Positions 33,839-42,982 are shown, counted from the first letter of the stretch. The stretch is 49,002 bases of DNA from an uncultured Hymenobacter sp. (GCA_913778455.1 CAJYVK010000144.1:1-49002), one strand, 5' to 3'. Notes: a model not told the origin generated them from the sequence alone. Translations and numbers: made by a program.

Positions 33839-35233
33839 ATGCCCGATTATTCTTGCGATGCTCTCATCATCGGCTCCGGCCAGGCCGGCAACCCATTGGC
33901 CAAGGCCCTGGCTGAGGCCGGCCGCACCGTCATTTTGGTAGAAGAAGCTCACCTGGGCGGCTCCTGCGTCAACTACGGCTGCGTGCCGACCAAAACCATC
34001 CTGGCCTCGGCCGAGCGGATGCACCAGGTGCGTACTGCCGGGGAGTTGGGTATCCGGCTGGGTGGCGTGGCCGAGGTAGACATGCCCGCCGTTATTGCCC
34101 GCAAGGATGCCCTGCTGGCTACCTCGCGCCAGAACCTGGCCCGCTCCTTCAAGCACGAGCACGAAAATGTCACCGTGCTGCACGGCCACGCCGCGTTCAG
34201 CGGGCCGCACGAGGTACGGGTGCAGGAAACCAAGGAGCGCAGCCGCACCGTCCGGGCCAAGCAGATTTTTATCAATACGGGCACCCGCCCCATCGTGCCG
34301 GAGATATCCGGCCTAGCCGACTCCAACTATCTGACTACTACCACCCTGCTGGACATCCAAGAGGTGCCGGAACACCTCGTCATCCTGGGTGGGGGATACA
34401 TTGGGTTGGAATTCGGGCAGATGTTCCGGCGCTTCGGTAGCGAGGTGACCATCATCGAAACGGGGGCGCACCTGCTGGAACACGAAGACGACGACGTGTG
34501 CGAGTGCCTGCAAAAAGCCCTGACTGACGATGGTATCGAGCTGCTATTCCGGGCCGAAACGCGCCGCGTATCGCGCAACGCCGCGGGGCAGCTCACCATT
34601 ACCCTCGACACGCTGCAGGGTGAGCGCCGCGTGCACGGTACGCACCTGCTGGTAGCTACTGGCCGGAAACCTAATTCGGATACGCTCAACCTGGAAGCGA
34701 CCGGCGTGAAAGTTGACGAGAAAGGTTTTATTCAGGTAAACAGCAAGTTGCAAACGGCCGCGCGACACATCTACGCGCTGGGCGACGTGCACGGCGGGCC
34801 GCAGTTCACGCACATCAGCTACGACGATTTTCGGGTGGTACGCGACAATCTGCTGCACAAAGGCCGCCGCTCGGCCAAACAGCGCCCCCTCCCCTACGCC
34901 GTTTTTACCGATCCGCAGCTGGGCCGCATCGGCCTGAACGAGGAACAAGCCAAAGAAAAAGGCATCGCCTACCGGGTATCGAAGCTGCCGGTGCGCAACG
35001 TCAGCCGAGCGCAACAGACCGGCGAAGAAACGGGCTTCTGGAAGGTGCTCGTCGGAGCCGACGACCGCATTTTGGGCGCAGCTATCCTAGGAGCCGAAGC
35101 TGGCGAAATCATGACCATCCTGCAAGTGGCCATGGCGGGCCGCCTGCGCTATCAACAGCTTCAGGACATGGTCATTGCCCACCCACTCTGGGCCGAGGGC
35201 CTGAATGTGGTGTGGAAGGAGCTGACGGAATAA
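33839..35233 (+). CDS. flavin disulfide reductase (mercuric reductase / dihydrolipoamide dehydrogenase-like)
   Basis: A 464-residue pyridine nucleotide-disulfide oxidoreductase. The FAD motif GSGQAG is at 12-17, and the redox-active disulfide is CVNYGC (Cys43, Cys48). A second dinucleotide motif GGGYIGLEFG is near 183, and the C-terminal AHPLWAEGLN carries the His-Glu pair of the partner subunit. MerA-type N-terminal heavy-metal domain and C-terminal Cys pair are absent, so mercury reduction is doubtful; the substrate is unknown. No dehydrogenase-complex genes are adjacent. Confidence 0.88.
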   Translation: MPDYSCDALIIGSGQAGNPLAKALAEAGRTVILVEEAHLGGSCVNYGCVPTKTILASAERMHQVRTAGELGIRLGGVAEVDMPAVIARKDALLATSRQNLARSFKHEHENVTVLHGHAAFSGPHEVRVQETKERSRTVRAKQIFINTGTRPIVPEISGLADSNYLTTTTLLDIQEVPEHLVILGGGYIGLEFGQMFRRFGSEVTIIETGAHLLEHEDDDVCECLQKALTDDGIELLFRAETRRVSRNAAGQLTITLDTLQGERRVHGTHLLVATGRKPNSDTLNLEATGVKVDEKGFIQVNSKLQTAARHIYALGDVHGGPQFTHISYDDFRVVRDNLLHKGRRSAKQRPLPYAVFTDPQLGRIGLNEEQAKEKGIAYRVSKLPVRNVSRAQQTGEETGFWKVLVGADDRILGAAILGAEAGEIMTILQVAMAGRLRYQQLQDMVIAHPLWAEGLNVVWKELTE

Positions 35234-35248
35234 GTATTCTTTCAAAAA

Positions 35249-35295
35249 GGATGTGGGCGAAACTGATATACGATGTATCAATTTCGCCCACGTCC
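35249..35295. terminator. bidirectional terminator hairpin between convergent genes
   Basis: GTGGGCGAAA and its complement pair, with an inner TGATA/TATCA stem. It sits between the reductase stop and the gldH stop. Confidence 0.75.
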
Positions 35296-35311
35296 TTCTT
35301 ATGATTTTCAG

Positions 35312-35845
35312 CTACTTGCTAACCACCTTGGCTACGCGCACCCCAACGGCCATGATACCGGGCAGCTGATTCTGGCGCATGTACTGCTCCAGCGTCAGCT
35401 TATAGGTGCCGGGCCGGGCAAAGCGCTGGCGTGGCAGGACCAGGAACTGGTGGTCGAAAATATCGCCCGCGCCCGCGCCGAGCGGCTCGCCGGTTTTGGG
35501 ATCCATGAGTACCATCTGGTGCAGCAGGGGCGGTCCCACGAGCCGGCCATCGGGGCCGGTAAGCGTGTGCTTGAGGTAGAGGTTATAAAAACCGTAATCG
35601 GCCGCGTTACGCACGTTGAAATACAGGTCGTAGCGAGCCGTCGTATCCGTGATTTCGAAGGCAAAGCTCGGGCGCTGCTGCACATCCCACACGTAGGCGT
35701 CGCCGGAGGGCGATTTCAGGTCCGTATTTTCTTCGTACACCCGATTGGGGTCGCAGCTGCTGAGGGCCAGCAGGCAAATTAGCGGCGCTACCGCCGCACC
35801 ACCCCGGCGCATCAACGACCGAACAAAGGCAGAACTAAACCACAT
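35312..35845 (-). CDS. gldH: gliding motility lipoprotein GldH
   Basis: A 177-residue lipoprotein with lipobox LALSSC (Cys31). The mature N-terminus CDPNRVYEENTDL and the FEITDTTARYDLYFNVRNAADYGFYNLYL region are characteristic of GldH, required for gliding and type IX secretion in Flavobacterium. The start is ATG 35845; ATG 35812 would shorten the signal peptide. It is 3 nt downstream of the ricT-like gene, an arrangement common in Bacteroidota. The subtilase at 39043 with a sorting tail is a plausible secretion client. Confidence 0.92.
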   Translation of the reverse strand: MWFSSAFVRSLMRRGGAAVAPLICLLALSSCDPNRVYEENTDLKSPSGDAYVWDVQQRPSFAFEITDTTARYDLYFNVRNAADYGFYNLYLKHTLTGPDGRLVGPPLLHQMVLMDPKTGEPLGAGAGDIFDHQFLVLPRQRFARPGTYKLTLEQYMRQNQLPGIMAVGVRVAKVVSK

Positions 35846-35848
35846 AAA

Positions 35849-37522
35849 CTAGGAAGCACTAGGAGTTGAAGCGGCGGGACCGGCCCCGCCTTCGGCATTG
35901 CGGCGGCCGCTACCGCCGCGACGACCGCGGCTACGGCCGCCCTGGCCACCCTCGATATTCTGGCCCTGGGGACGAGGCTGGTCGCCCTCGCGGGGCGTAC
36001 GCGCCTGAGCCGCAGCGGGATCGTTGCGGCGGGGGCGGGCTTCCTGCTCGGGACGGGGCGCACCATTTTCGTTGCCTTCGCGGTGGCCACGCCCACCCCG
36101 ACGGTTGAGGGGCCGGGCGGCGGCCCCGCGGCGGCCCCGCTGCTCGGACTGGCCCTCTTTGGACGGAGCGGCGGGGCTAGCGGACGGCGCATCGGCCCGC
36201 GGGATGGGGGCCGGGATTTCGGGCCGGCCGGGGCGCGAGTTGCCCTCGGGCCGGGAGCGGGCGCCTTCGCCCCGGTCGCGGCGGCGGGGTTGGTCGCGGC
36301 CTTCGCGGGGCTCACGGGCGTCGGCGCTGACCGACGGCGGAGTATTGGCGCTGGCGTCGGCGTTTTGGCTGGTGGCACGGTCGCCACGGTCCTTACGCTT
36401 GCGCTTACCGCGCTTGCTGCCAGCCTTTATCTGGTCGTCGAGGCGGTCGAGGTCGCCTTCCATGAGCGTTGAAACGGCGGGGGCCGCCTCTTCCTCCTGC
36501 CGGGGGGCCAGCAGGGTATCGGGCTTCTCCCCGCGCTTGTTCATCTCCAGTACTTCGCGCACTCGCTCGGCACTGAGCATCACCCAGTTATTATCGCCCC
36601 GAAAGGCAAACCACATGCGCTTGCGGAAGATGTCGGTCTTTTGCAAAAAAGCCTCGCCGGTAGCTACTTGCAGGGGACGCTGCACCTGAGGAATATCCTT
36701 CAGCGCATCGAGGTAAGCGTCGAGCTCGTAGTTGAGGCAGCATTTGAGGCGGCCGCACTGGCCAGCCAGCTTCTGGGGATTAAGGCTCAGGTTCTGGTAG
36801 CGGGCGGCGGTGGTACTCACGGCTTTGAAGTCGGTGAGCCAGGTGGAGCAGCACAGCTCGCGGCCGCACACGCCGATACCGCCGATGCGACCCGCTTCCT
36901 GTCGCAGCGAGATTTGACGCATCTCCACGCGCACCCGAAACTCGTCGGCCAGCCGCCGAATGAGCTCCCGAAAATCCACCCGGTCTTCGGCCGAGTAGTA
37001 AAAGAGCGCCCGCGTGCGGTCGGCCTGGTACTCCACGTCGGAGAGCTTCATTTTGAGGCGCAACTCATCGACCACGGCCCGGGCCCGGAACATGGTCCCG
37101 TTTTCGAGGTCGCGCACGGCCTGCCAGCGCTCCTCGTCGTCGGGGGTTGCCACGCGCAGGATGGGGCGGATGTCGCGCGAGTCGGTGGGCACCTTTTTTT
37201 TGCGCATTTGCAAGCGCACGAGCTCGCCCTTGAGCGACACGTGGCCCAGGTGCCAGCCCGAGCCGGCGGCCTCTACCACTACGGCGTCGCCGGTGACGAG
37301 CGGCAGGTGTTTCTCATTGCGAAAGAACTCTTTACGGCCGCCCTTAAAGCGGATTTCGACGCAGTCGAAGCCCCGAAAATCGGAGGGCATGTCGACATCG
37401 GCGAGCCAGTCGAATACATTAAGTCGGGTGCAGCCGCCCGAGGAGCAGCCACCCTTTGAGCCGCAGCCGCCCACCTTACTGGTAGAGCAGCCGCCGCCGG
37501 ATGAACAAGTAGCACAAGCCAT
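35849..37522 (-). CDS. RicT/PSP1-domain protein with Cys-rich head and Arg/Gly-rich tail
   Basis: A 557-residue protein. Residues about 40-290 form the PSP1 domain (ESAEDRVDFRELI-type core, seen here as SAEDRVDFRELIRRLADEFRV), with the cysteine blocks CGRELCC (219-225) and CGRLKCC (256-262). In B. subtilis RicT works with RicA and RicF, binds iron-sulfur clusters and affects RNA maturation. Extra here: six cysteines at 3, 6, 12, 20, 26 and 31 in a Gly/Ser-rich head, and a disordered tail from about 355 with many RRG and GRR units, as in RNA-binding proteins. RicA and RicF partners are not nearby. A consensus -7 box lies 63 nt upstream. Confidence 0.9.
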   Translation of the reverse strand: MACATCSSGGGCSTSKVGGCGSKGGCSSGGCTRLNVFDWLADVDMPSDFRGFDCVEIRFKGGRKEFFRNEKHLPLVTGDAVVVEAAGSGWHLGHVSLKGELVRLQMRKKKVPTDSRDIRPILRVATPDDEERWQAVRDLENGTMFRARAVVDELRLKMKLSDVEYQADRTRALFYYSAEDRVDFRELIRRLADEFRVRVEMRQISLRQEAGRIGGIGVCGRELCCSTWLTDFKAVSTTAARYQNLSLNPQKLAGQCGRLKCCLNYELDAYLDALKDIPQVQRPLQVATGEAFLQKTDIFRKRMWFAFRGDNNWVMLSAERVREVLEMNKRGEKPDTLLAPRQEEEAAPAVSTLMEGDLDRLDDQIKAGSKRGKRKRKDRGDRATSQNADASANTPPSVSADAREPREGRDQPRRRDRGEGARSRPEGNSRPGRPEIPAPIPRADAPSASPAAPSKEGQSEQRGRRGAAARPLNRRGGRGHREGNENGAPRPEQEARPRRNDPAAAQARTPREGDQPRPQGQNIEGGQGGRSRGRRGGSGRRNAEGGAGPAASTPSAS

Positions 37523-37585
37523 GAGGCTGATTTATCTATGAAATGAGGCGGCCGCGCAAGGGGCCGCACGAAAGTGGGAATCTAG

Positions 37586-37593
37586 CAAAGATA
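37586..37593 (-). promoter_or_regulatory. -7 promoter box of the ricT-gldH operon
   Basis: TATCTTTG, a full match, 63 nt before the ATG. The rest of 37523-37961 is low-GC, non-coding on both strands as far as I can see, and also holds the palindrome at 37842. Confidence 0.6.
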
Positions 37594-37841
37594 ACCGTTT
37601 CACCAAGCCAGAAAGTTTGGGCAGATTGGCCGCGGCTCAGCGGCTAAGTAAGCAGTTTTCGGGCGAGCAGTTGCGACTGCTTGCGCACAATGCTGCAGGT
37701 TAGACAAAATTTTAGACGCAGTCTACTCATTCAACTGTTTCAATATAGTCGAAGCCGTGCTAAATCAGATTAGCAGGTAATAGTAGGCGTGCCGAGCACT
37801 CTAAAACATAACTTAACCTTGACAAAACACAAAAGCAACAT

Positions 37842-37861
37842 TGTTACACAATTGTGTAACA
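37842..37861. promoter_or_regulatory. 20-bp perfect palindrome, candidate operator
   Basis: TGTTACACAA followed directly by its reverse complement, with no spacer, 100 nt upstream of the M57 metalloprotease gene and in a low-GC tract. Symmetric operator-like site; no regulator in the window is an obvious match. Confidence 0.5.
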
Positions 37862-37961
37862 TTTAGGCATTTACGTCACTTCAAGCGATTAGGCAAAAAA
37901 TTCTCTTCACATTTGGCCCACGGTTTTTCACTCTTCATTCACTCTTTTCCAAACCAAACCA

Positions 37962-38765
37962 ATGCTTAAGTTCTCCGCATTGCTGGCCATCGGGGCCAGC
38001 GTCGCTCTCTCGCTGACCGGCTGCCAGAAAGCTCAGGAAGCTGCTCAGCCAGCCGCTATCTCTCAAGAGGTTAAGGCGCAGGTAAAAGCCCTGGGCTTCG
38101 GCACCAGCGACCTGCGTGCCGTGGAAGGTGGCTACGTGGTAGAGGGCGACATGCTGCTCACCTCGGAAATGCTCAACAGCAAGAGCGACTACAAAATGCT
38201 GCGCGTCGGCTCGGACGAGCAGTACCGCACCACCAACCTCGTAACGGGCCTGCCCCGCGTACTCACGGTAAGCATTTCGAGCCAGTTCAACTCGACCTAC
38301 GTGTCGGCTATCGACGAGGCTATCCGCCGCTACAACGCCGCTGGCTTGCAGCTGACGTTCCGTCGCATCACGAGCGGCACCGCCGACCTGCCGGTGAAAT
38401 ATTCGTCTAACCTGGGCTCGGGCGTACTCGGCCAGTCGGGCGGCTTCCCCAGCGGTGGCAACCCTGCTCCCGGCTTCACGCTGGTGCCCAATGTAATTAA
38501 TAGCTCGAATATTAACTACATCGCCACCATCATGGCGCACGAGATGGGCCACTGCATCGGCTTCCGCCACACCGACTACATGAACCGCGCATACAGCTGC
38601 GGCGGCAGCGCCTCTAACGAAGGTGCCAGCACGGTGGGTGCCATCCTCGTACCCGGCACGCCCTCGTCGCCCGACCCCAACTCGTGGATGCTGGCTTGCG
38701 TGGGTAACGGCGTAAACCGTCCCTTCAACAGCAACGACCTGACGGCGCTCAACTACATCTACTAA
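37962..38765 (+). CDS. M57-type zinc metalloprotease lipoprotein
   Basis: A 267-residue lipoprotein with lipobox SLTGC (Cys21). The zinc site HEMGHCIGFRH (His193, Glu194, His197, His203) is complete and followed by DYMNRAYSCGG, matching the M57/HEIGH family of metzincin-like proteases. A 90-residue pro-region precedes the domain. Two cysteines flank the C-terminal part and may form a disulfide. It acts at the cell surface or periplasm; the substrate is unknown. A 20-bp palindrome lies 100 nt upstream and a strong terminator follows. Confidence 0.9.
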   Translation: MLKFSALLAIGASVALSLTGCQKAQEAAQPAAISQEVKAQVKALGFGTSDLRAVEGGYVVEGDMLLTSEMLNSKSDYKMLRVGSDEQYRTTNLVTGLPRVLTVSISSQFNSTYVSAIDEAIRRYNAAGLQLTFRRITSGTADLPVKYSSNLGSGVLGQSGGFPSGGNPAPGFTLVPNVINSSNINYIATIMAHEMGHCIGFRHTDYMNRAYSCGGSASNEGASTVGAILVPGTPSSPDPNSWMLACVGNGVNRPFNSNDLTALNYIY

Positions 38766-38793
38766 GGTGTAAGTAGCTCCTCATTAGTTAAGA

Positions 38794-38825
38794 AGCCCCG
38801 GTCTGCACGCAGGCCGGGGCTTTTT
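38794..38825 (+). terminator. intrinsic terminator of the M57 gene
   Basis: AGCCCCGG stem with inner CTGC/GCAG, closing on GGGGCT and a T-run. Confidence 0.85.
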
Positions 38826-38890
38826 GTGTGGGTAGCTTTTATAAGCGGGGGCGGTTTCCCTTTCTTTTGCGGAGAGACCAAGGCTGTAAC

Positions 38891-39020
38891 GCCAAGCTCC
38901 GGCTTGGTGCATCGCTCGGCCAGCGCGTCCTGACGCATCACCAAATTGGAGCTTGGTGTTACTGCTGAGTTGCTTGGCGAGCGCGTCCTGACGCCACACC
39001 AAACTGGAGCTTGGTGTGGC
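38891..39020. repeat. direct and inverted repeats of a CCAAGCTCC unit
   Basis: AGCGCGTCCTGACGC recurs at 38922 and 38980 (period 58 nt), each copy followed by CACCAAA-TGGAGCTTGGTGT. A partial third copy begins at 38891. The last copy folds into a perfect stem GCCACACCAA/TTGGTGTGGC (38993-39020). Located between two convergent genes. Confidence 0.75.
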
Positions 39021-39042
39021 GCGACCTAGCTTGAGAACTACC

Positions 39043-41682
39043 CTAGTTGATCAATATCACCCGGCGGGTGCGGGCGGGGCCGCCCCCCGTAGTGGGCGTG
39101 GCCCGCAGCAGGTACACGCCGGGGCGTAGGTCATTCGTATCGAACGGGTTGAGGGCACCTTGCACAAAATCAGTACGCACCAACCGACCCAGGGCATCGT
39201 ACAGCTCAATTTGTAGCGACACGTTGGGCTCGCCGGCGATTTGCAACTCCTGCCCGATTACAACGGGGTTGGGAAAGACCAATAATTCGCCCTGCTTTAC
39301 CAGTTGCACGTCTATTTCCTGGCTGAGGAAAGTGCGGCCGTCTACATCCTGGCCCAGCAGGCGATAGCGATTGAGGCCCGTCGTGGCGGTATGGTCAGTG
39401 AACAGGAAGGATGCCTGGGTTACGGGATTGATGGTTTGGATAGTCTGGAAGCCATTGTCGCCCAGACGTTGTAGCTGCAGGGATTGTAGTCGATAGAGCG
39501 TAGCTAGTTGCAAGGTTAGCTGCACGTTATCGGTGACGGAAGCCAGCGGTAAAAACGAGCGGATGTAGCAGGCCACGCCCGCCTCGTTCTGATTGACAGT
39601 AGCGCTGCGCTCAATCAGCCGGCCACCCAGTACCGGGGCCACGGCGAAGTACGGGCCGGCATTCTGGGCGGCGGGCACGCGCAACAGGGTATCGGCGACG
39701 GTTTGAAAAGGCTCTAAGTAATTGGTGCCTAAGCGATACACGCGGTACTGACTAGCTCCCGGCGTGGCGGGCCAAGTGAGTAGGGTTTCGTCGGCGCAGA
39801 CGTAGCCCACGCGCAGGGCAGGCGGCCGGGCCAGCGCAAACGTATCGGACACGTAAGTTTGATTATCAACTATAAAGCGCAATTGCGCTAGCGTAGTGGT
39901 ATCGGGCGCGGCCCAGGCGTAGGTGCGCTGGGTCGGGTCGAGGCTGGCAGCGATGGCCCGCCAGGCCGGGCGGCCGATGGGCCGGTATTCCAGCCGGGCC
40001 GTGGTAGCTGAGCCGGCGTAGTTCCAGCGCAGCCGGGCCGTCTGGCCGGGGCGCACGTTGCGCAGGGTATTAGGAGTCAGCCACTCAAAACCGGGCGCGA
40101 CTACCTCATAAGCCAGGCTAAACGCCTGCGGGCCGCTGGGCACTGCGTAGCCGCGCACTCGCAGTTGGTAGGTACCGGCTGCCGGCAGGCTGATGGTTAC
40201 CTGCTCTACATTGTTGAGGTGGTCGGCGCGGCGGCGGGCTGGGCGGGCCAGCGAGTCGAGGCTAGGGTACGTGCTGAGCGTCCAGGGCAGCCAGGCAGTC
40301 GCGCCGGGGCCGAGTACGCTGAGGTCGAGGTCGTTGATGAGGGCCTGGGCGGCGTTGGCCGCCGCCTCGGGATCGGTCCAGGCCAGGGTCACCTTCAGCT
40401 GCGGCGTACCCGCGGGCACGGTGAGCGTGAACAGCTGCTCCTGCCCCTGCCCTACTGAGCCCGTTTGGTAGCGGCCTTCGAGCGCGGTACGCACGGCCCG
40501 TAGCGCATCAAGCTGCCCGAAGCCGGATTCAAAATCGACTTCTGCCCGGCCCACGTCACGGGCACTATTAATAAGGACGGCCTTAACCAGTGACGCGGCG
40601 GGCAGGGTGCCCCCCTGACTATCTCGGTAAGCCTGCTGCACCAGCAGCGCCGCGCCCGAGCCCAGCGCGGCGGCGTCGGACGAACCGGCATCGCCGTAGG
40701 CCACTAGCTCGGGCTTTACGCGCCCATCGTAGGCTGGGCCACGCGAGCTGAGGGCCGCCACCTGGCCCAGCGCATCGGTGGCGCCCACGGCCAGCGAATT
40801 TTTAGACATTTTGAATTGCCCGGTGAGATTGGCCACGCCAGCCAGTCCTTTGTACTGGCCATCGGTACTACTAGCAGTCCCCACGTTGCCCGCCGAAAAC
40901 ACGTGCAGCAGCGTAGGTAACTGCCGGGTTTGCTGGTCGTAACCCAATGCTTCGAGACCGTAATAATTTTCGATACCCGTGCCGTAGGAGTGGTTTTGCA
41001 CGCTCACGCTCCGACTAGTGAGGTCGGCGTTGGCATCGGGCAACAGGTTGGCGTACGACGACGAAGCGATGCCCGCCTGCCGCGCCGCGCCCTCACCGGC
41101 TGGCCCCGAATTGCCAGCCCCCGCGATGAGCGTCGCCATGATACTGGCGTGCACCGACTCAATGACCGTCCCGGCGGGCGTGTTGAGCAGCCGGCCCCGA
41201 AAGTCGATATCCGTAGGATCGAGCGGGTTTTCTTTCACGCTCACGACTAGCCCCTGCCCGGTAAGCGTGGGGTAGCGCCGCTGCACGGCCCGTAAGCTAT
41301 TTACCGTTAGGTCGGCGCCGTTGAGCAGTCGCTCGTCGTGGGCCGGGCGGTCGGGTACGTCCACAAATTCGATCAGCGGGGAGGCAGTTACGGCCGCTAG
41401 TTGGCTGGCCGTGAGCGGGCCGAGGATGAACGTGGTGGGTTGCCCAGCTACCGGGCGCACCGGTAGCGGCGGCAGCTGCCGCCCGGCCCACTGCCGGAAG
41501 GCTGCGACATCGCGCACCCGCAGCCGCACAGACTGCTGCGCCGCTGCCCGGCGCACGGCCTCGCGCACGGCCGGAGCCAGCCGGGGCGGCGCGTTTTGGG
41601 CGTGCAGCGGTACAACTGTTCCCAGGCTACCCAAGCTGGCTAGCAAGCTAGTAGATAAAGTGGAAGCGTATTTTTTCAACAT
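39043..41682 (-). CDS. secreted subtilisin-like protease with type IX sorting domain
   Basis: An 879-residue exported protease. After a signal peptide (ending LHA-Q), a pro-region runs to about 140, then the S8 domain. The His block VHASIMATLIAG has His178, the oxyanion Asn is in SAGN (266), and the nucleophile is GSSDAA (Ser335). The aspartate position reads VSVKENPLD, so Glu151 stands where Asp is expected. A pre-C-terminal beta domain (VPAGTPQLKVTLAW), an FN3-like region and a C-terminal type IX sorting domain (VFPNPVVIG ... YDALGRLV ... RPGVYLLRA) follow. It is secreted by the GldH-linked system by inference. Confidence 0.9.
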   Translation of the reverse strand: MLKKYASTLSTSLLASLGSLGTVVPLHAQNAPPRLAPAVREAVRRAAAQQSVRLRVRDVAAFRQWAGRQLPPLPVRPVAGQPTTFILGPLTASQLAAVTASPLIEFVDVPDRPAHDERLLNGADLTVNSLRAVQRRYPTLTGQGLVVSVKENPLDPTDIDFRGRLLNTPAGTVIESVHASIMATLIAGAGNSGPAGEGAARQAGIASSSYANLLPDANADLTSRSVSVQNHSYGTGIENYYGLEALGYDQQTRQLPTLLHVFSAGNVGTASSTDGQYKGLAGVANLTGQFKMSKNSLAVGATDALGQVAALSSRGPAYDGRVKPELVAYGDAGSSDAAALGSGAALLVQQAYRDSQGGTLPAASLVKAVLINSARDVGRAEVDFESGFGQLDALRAVRTALEGRYQTGSVGQGQEQLFTLTVPAGTPQLKVTLAWTDPEAAANAAQALINDLDLSVLGPGATAWLPWTLSTYPSLDSLARPARRRADHLNNVEQVTISLPAAGTYQLRVRGYAVPSGPQAFSLAYEVVAPGFEWLTPNTLRNVRPGQTARLRWNYAGSATTARLEYRPIGRPAWRAIAASLDPTQRTYAWAAPDTTTLAQLRFIVDNQTYVSDTFALARPPALRVGYVCADETLLTWPATPGASQYRVYRLGTNYLEPFQTVADTLLRVPAAQNAGPYFAVAPVLGGRLIERSATVNQNEAGVACYIRSFLPLASVTDNVQLTLQLATLYRLQSLQLQRLGDNGFQTIQTINPVTQASFLFTDHTATTGLNRYRLLGQDVDGRTFLSQEIDVQLVKQGELLVFPNPVVIGQELQIAGEPNVSLQIELYDALGRLVRTDFVQGALNPFDTNDLRPGVYLLRATPTTGGGPARTRRVILIN

Positions 41683-41750
41683 CGAATTTTATAAAGGGTC
41701 GCGTGCCAACGATTGGGACACGGCCCGCGTCGGCAAGGTAAGCAACTGCC

Positions 41751-41797
41751 AAAAAAGCCCGGCCGCCCGGCCCCCTCTACGGGGCTGGCGACCGGGC
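41751..41797 (-). terminator. intrinsic terminator of the alcohol dehydrogenase gene
   Basis: GC-rich stem GCCCGG/CCGGGC with inner CCCC/GGGG; on the minus strand followed by six T. It is 22 nt past the adh stop. Confidence 0.8.
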
Positions 41798-41818
41798 TAT
41801 TACGTAAGCAAGGCCAAT

Positions 41819-42982
41819 TTATTCGCCGGGCTTCAGCACTACTTTCAAGCAGTTGTCCTTCTTGTGACGGAAAATATCGTAGCCGTGCGCTGCCTGGCTC
41901 AGCGGCAGGCGGTGCGAGATGATGTCGTCCAGCACTACTTCCCCCTTAATAATGTGCTGCAAAAGCTTGTCGATGTGCTTGTGAGCCGGGGCCTGGCCGC
42001 CCACGAGCTTAATGCCTTTATCGAAGAATTGCCCCACCGGAAAGTTGTCGTTGGTGGTCGCGTACACACCCAGCACAGAAACTACGCCGCCGCGCCGCAC
42101 GGCACTCATGCAGGCTTCGATGATTTTTGGCGAGCCTTTTTCGAGGTTTACTACGGCTTTGGCGCGGTCGAGCAGGTTGCGGTCGGGCTCAAAGCCCACG
42201 CAATCCACGCACACATCGGCCCCCCGGCCCTGGCTCATATCGCGGATTTGCTGCACTACCTGGTCGTGGCTTTCCCAGCGGATAATCTCGCAGCGGGTCG
42301 TTTCCTTGGCTTTGTCGAGGCGATACTGCTGGGTGTCAATGATGACCACGCGGGCGGCCCCGCGCAGCCAGGCGCTCTTAGCGGCCATAATACCCACCGG
42401 GCCCGCCCCGAAGATGGCAATAAACTCGCCGCCCCGCACCTCGGCCCAGTCGATGCCTGAGTAGCCGGTGGGGAAAATATCGGTCAGGAACAACACCTGC
42501 TCGTCGCTCAGAAAATCGGGCACCTTGCGCGGGCCGAAGTCGGCGTAGGGCACGCGCACGTACTCGGCCTGGCCGCCGTCGTAGCCGCCGTAGAGGTCGG
42601 TGTAGCCAAAGAGTGCCCCGCCCTTCTGGGTCAGCAGGCCGCCTTCGGGGCCGTAGTGGTCGGGGTTGGAATTTTCGCAGTGCCCCGGTAGCTCGTGGTT
42701 GCAAAAAAAGCAGGTGCCGCAGGCCACCGGGAAAGGCACCACCACGCGGTCGCCGCGCTTGAGGTTGCCCACGCCGCGGCCCACTTCTTCCACAATGCCC
42801 ATAAACTCGTGGCCGAGCACCATTGGTGAGGTGGGCAGGCTACCATTATAGATGTGCAGGTCGGAGCCGCAAATGGCCGTGCTCGTCACCCGGATGATGG
42901 CGTCGCGCGAGTCTTTGAGAATGGGGTCATCAACGGTATCGACGCTGACGTTACGAGGACCGTGAAACACTAATGCTTTCAT
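41819..42982 (-). CDS. zinc-dependent alcohol/formaldehyde dehydrogenase-like enzyme
   Basis: A 387-residue zinc MDR enzyme. Catalytic zinc ligands are Cys38 (ICGSDLH) and His58-Glu59 (GHEF); structural zinc cysteines are 88, 91, 94 and 102. The cofactor loop GAGPVGIM and the following VVIIDTQ fit NAD binding. The longer coenzyme segment and the DIFPTGYSGIDWA stretch resemble glutathione-independent formaldehyde dehydrogenases. The substrate is unproven. An unusual A/G-rich inverted repeat lies directly before the ATG. Confidence 0.9.
   Translation of the reverse strand: MKALVFHGPRNVSVDTVDDPILKDSRDAIIRVTSTAICGSDLHIYNGSLPTSPMVLGHEFMGIVEEVGRGVGNLKRGDRVVVPFPVACGTCFFCNHELPGHCENSNPDHYGPEGGLLTQKGGALFGYTDLYGGYDGGQAEYVRVPYADFGPRKVPDFLSDEQVLFLTDIFPTGYSGIDWAEVRGGEFIAIFGAGPVGIMAAKSAWLRGAARVVIIDTQQYRLDKAKETTRCEIIRWESHDQVVQQIRDMSQGRGADVCVDCVGFEPDRNLLDRAKAVVNLEKGSPKIIEACMSAVRRGGVVSVLGVYATTNDNFPVGQFFDKGIKLVGGQAPAHKHIDKLLQHIIKGEVVLDDIISHRLPLSQAAHGYDIFRHKKDNCLKVVLKPGE

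Noticed and set aside
41321..42460. Plus-strand open frame of 379 codons spanning the subtilase start and adh
   Set aside because: Crosses an intergenic terminator and two genes on the other strand; no protein-like features.
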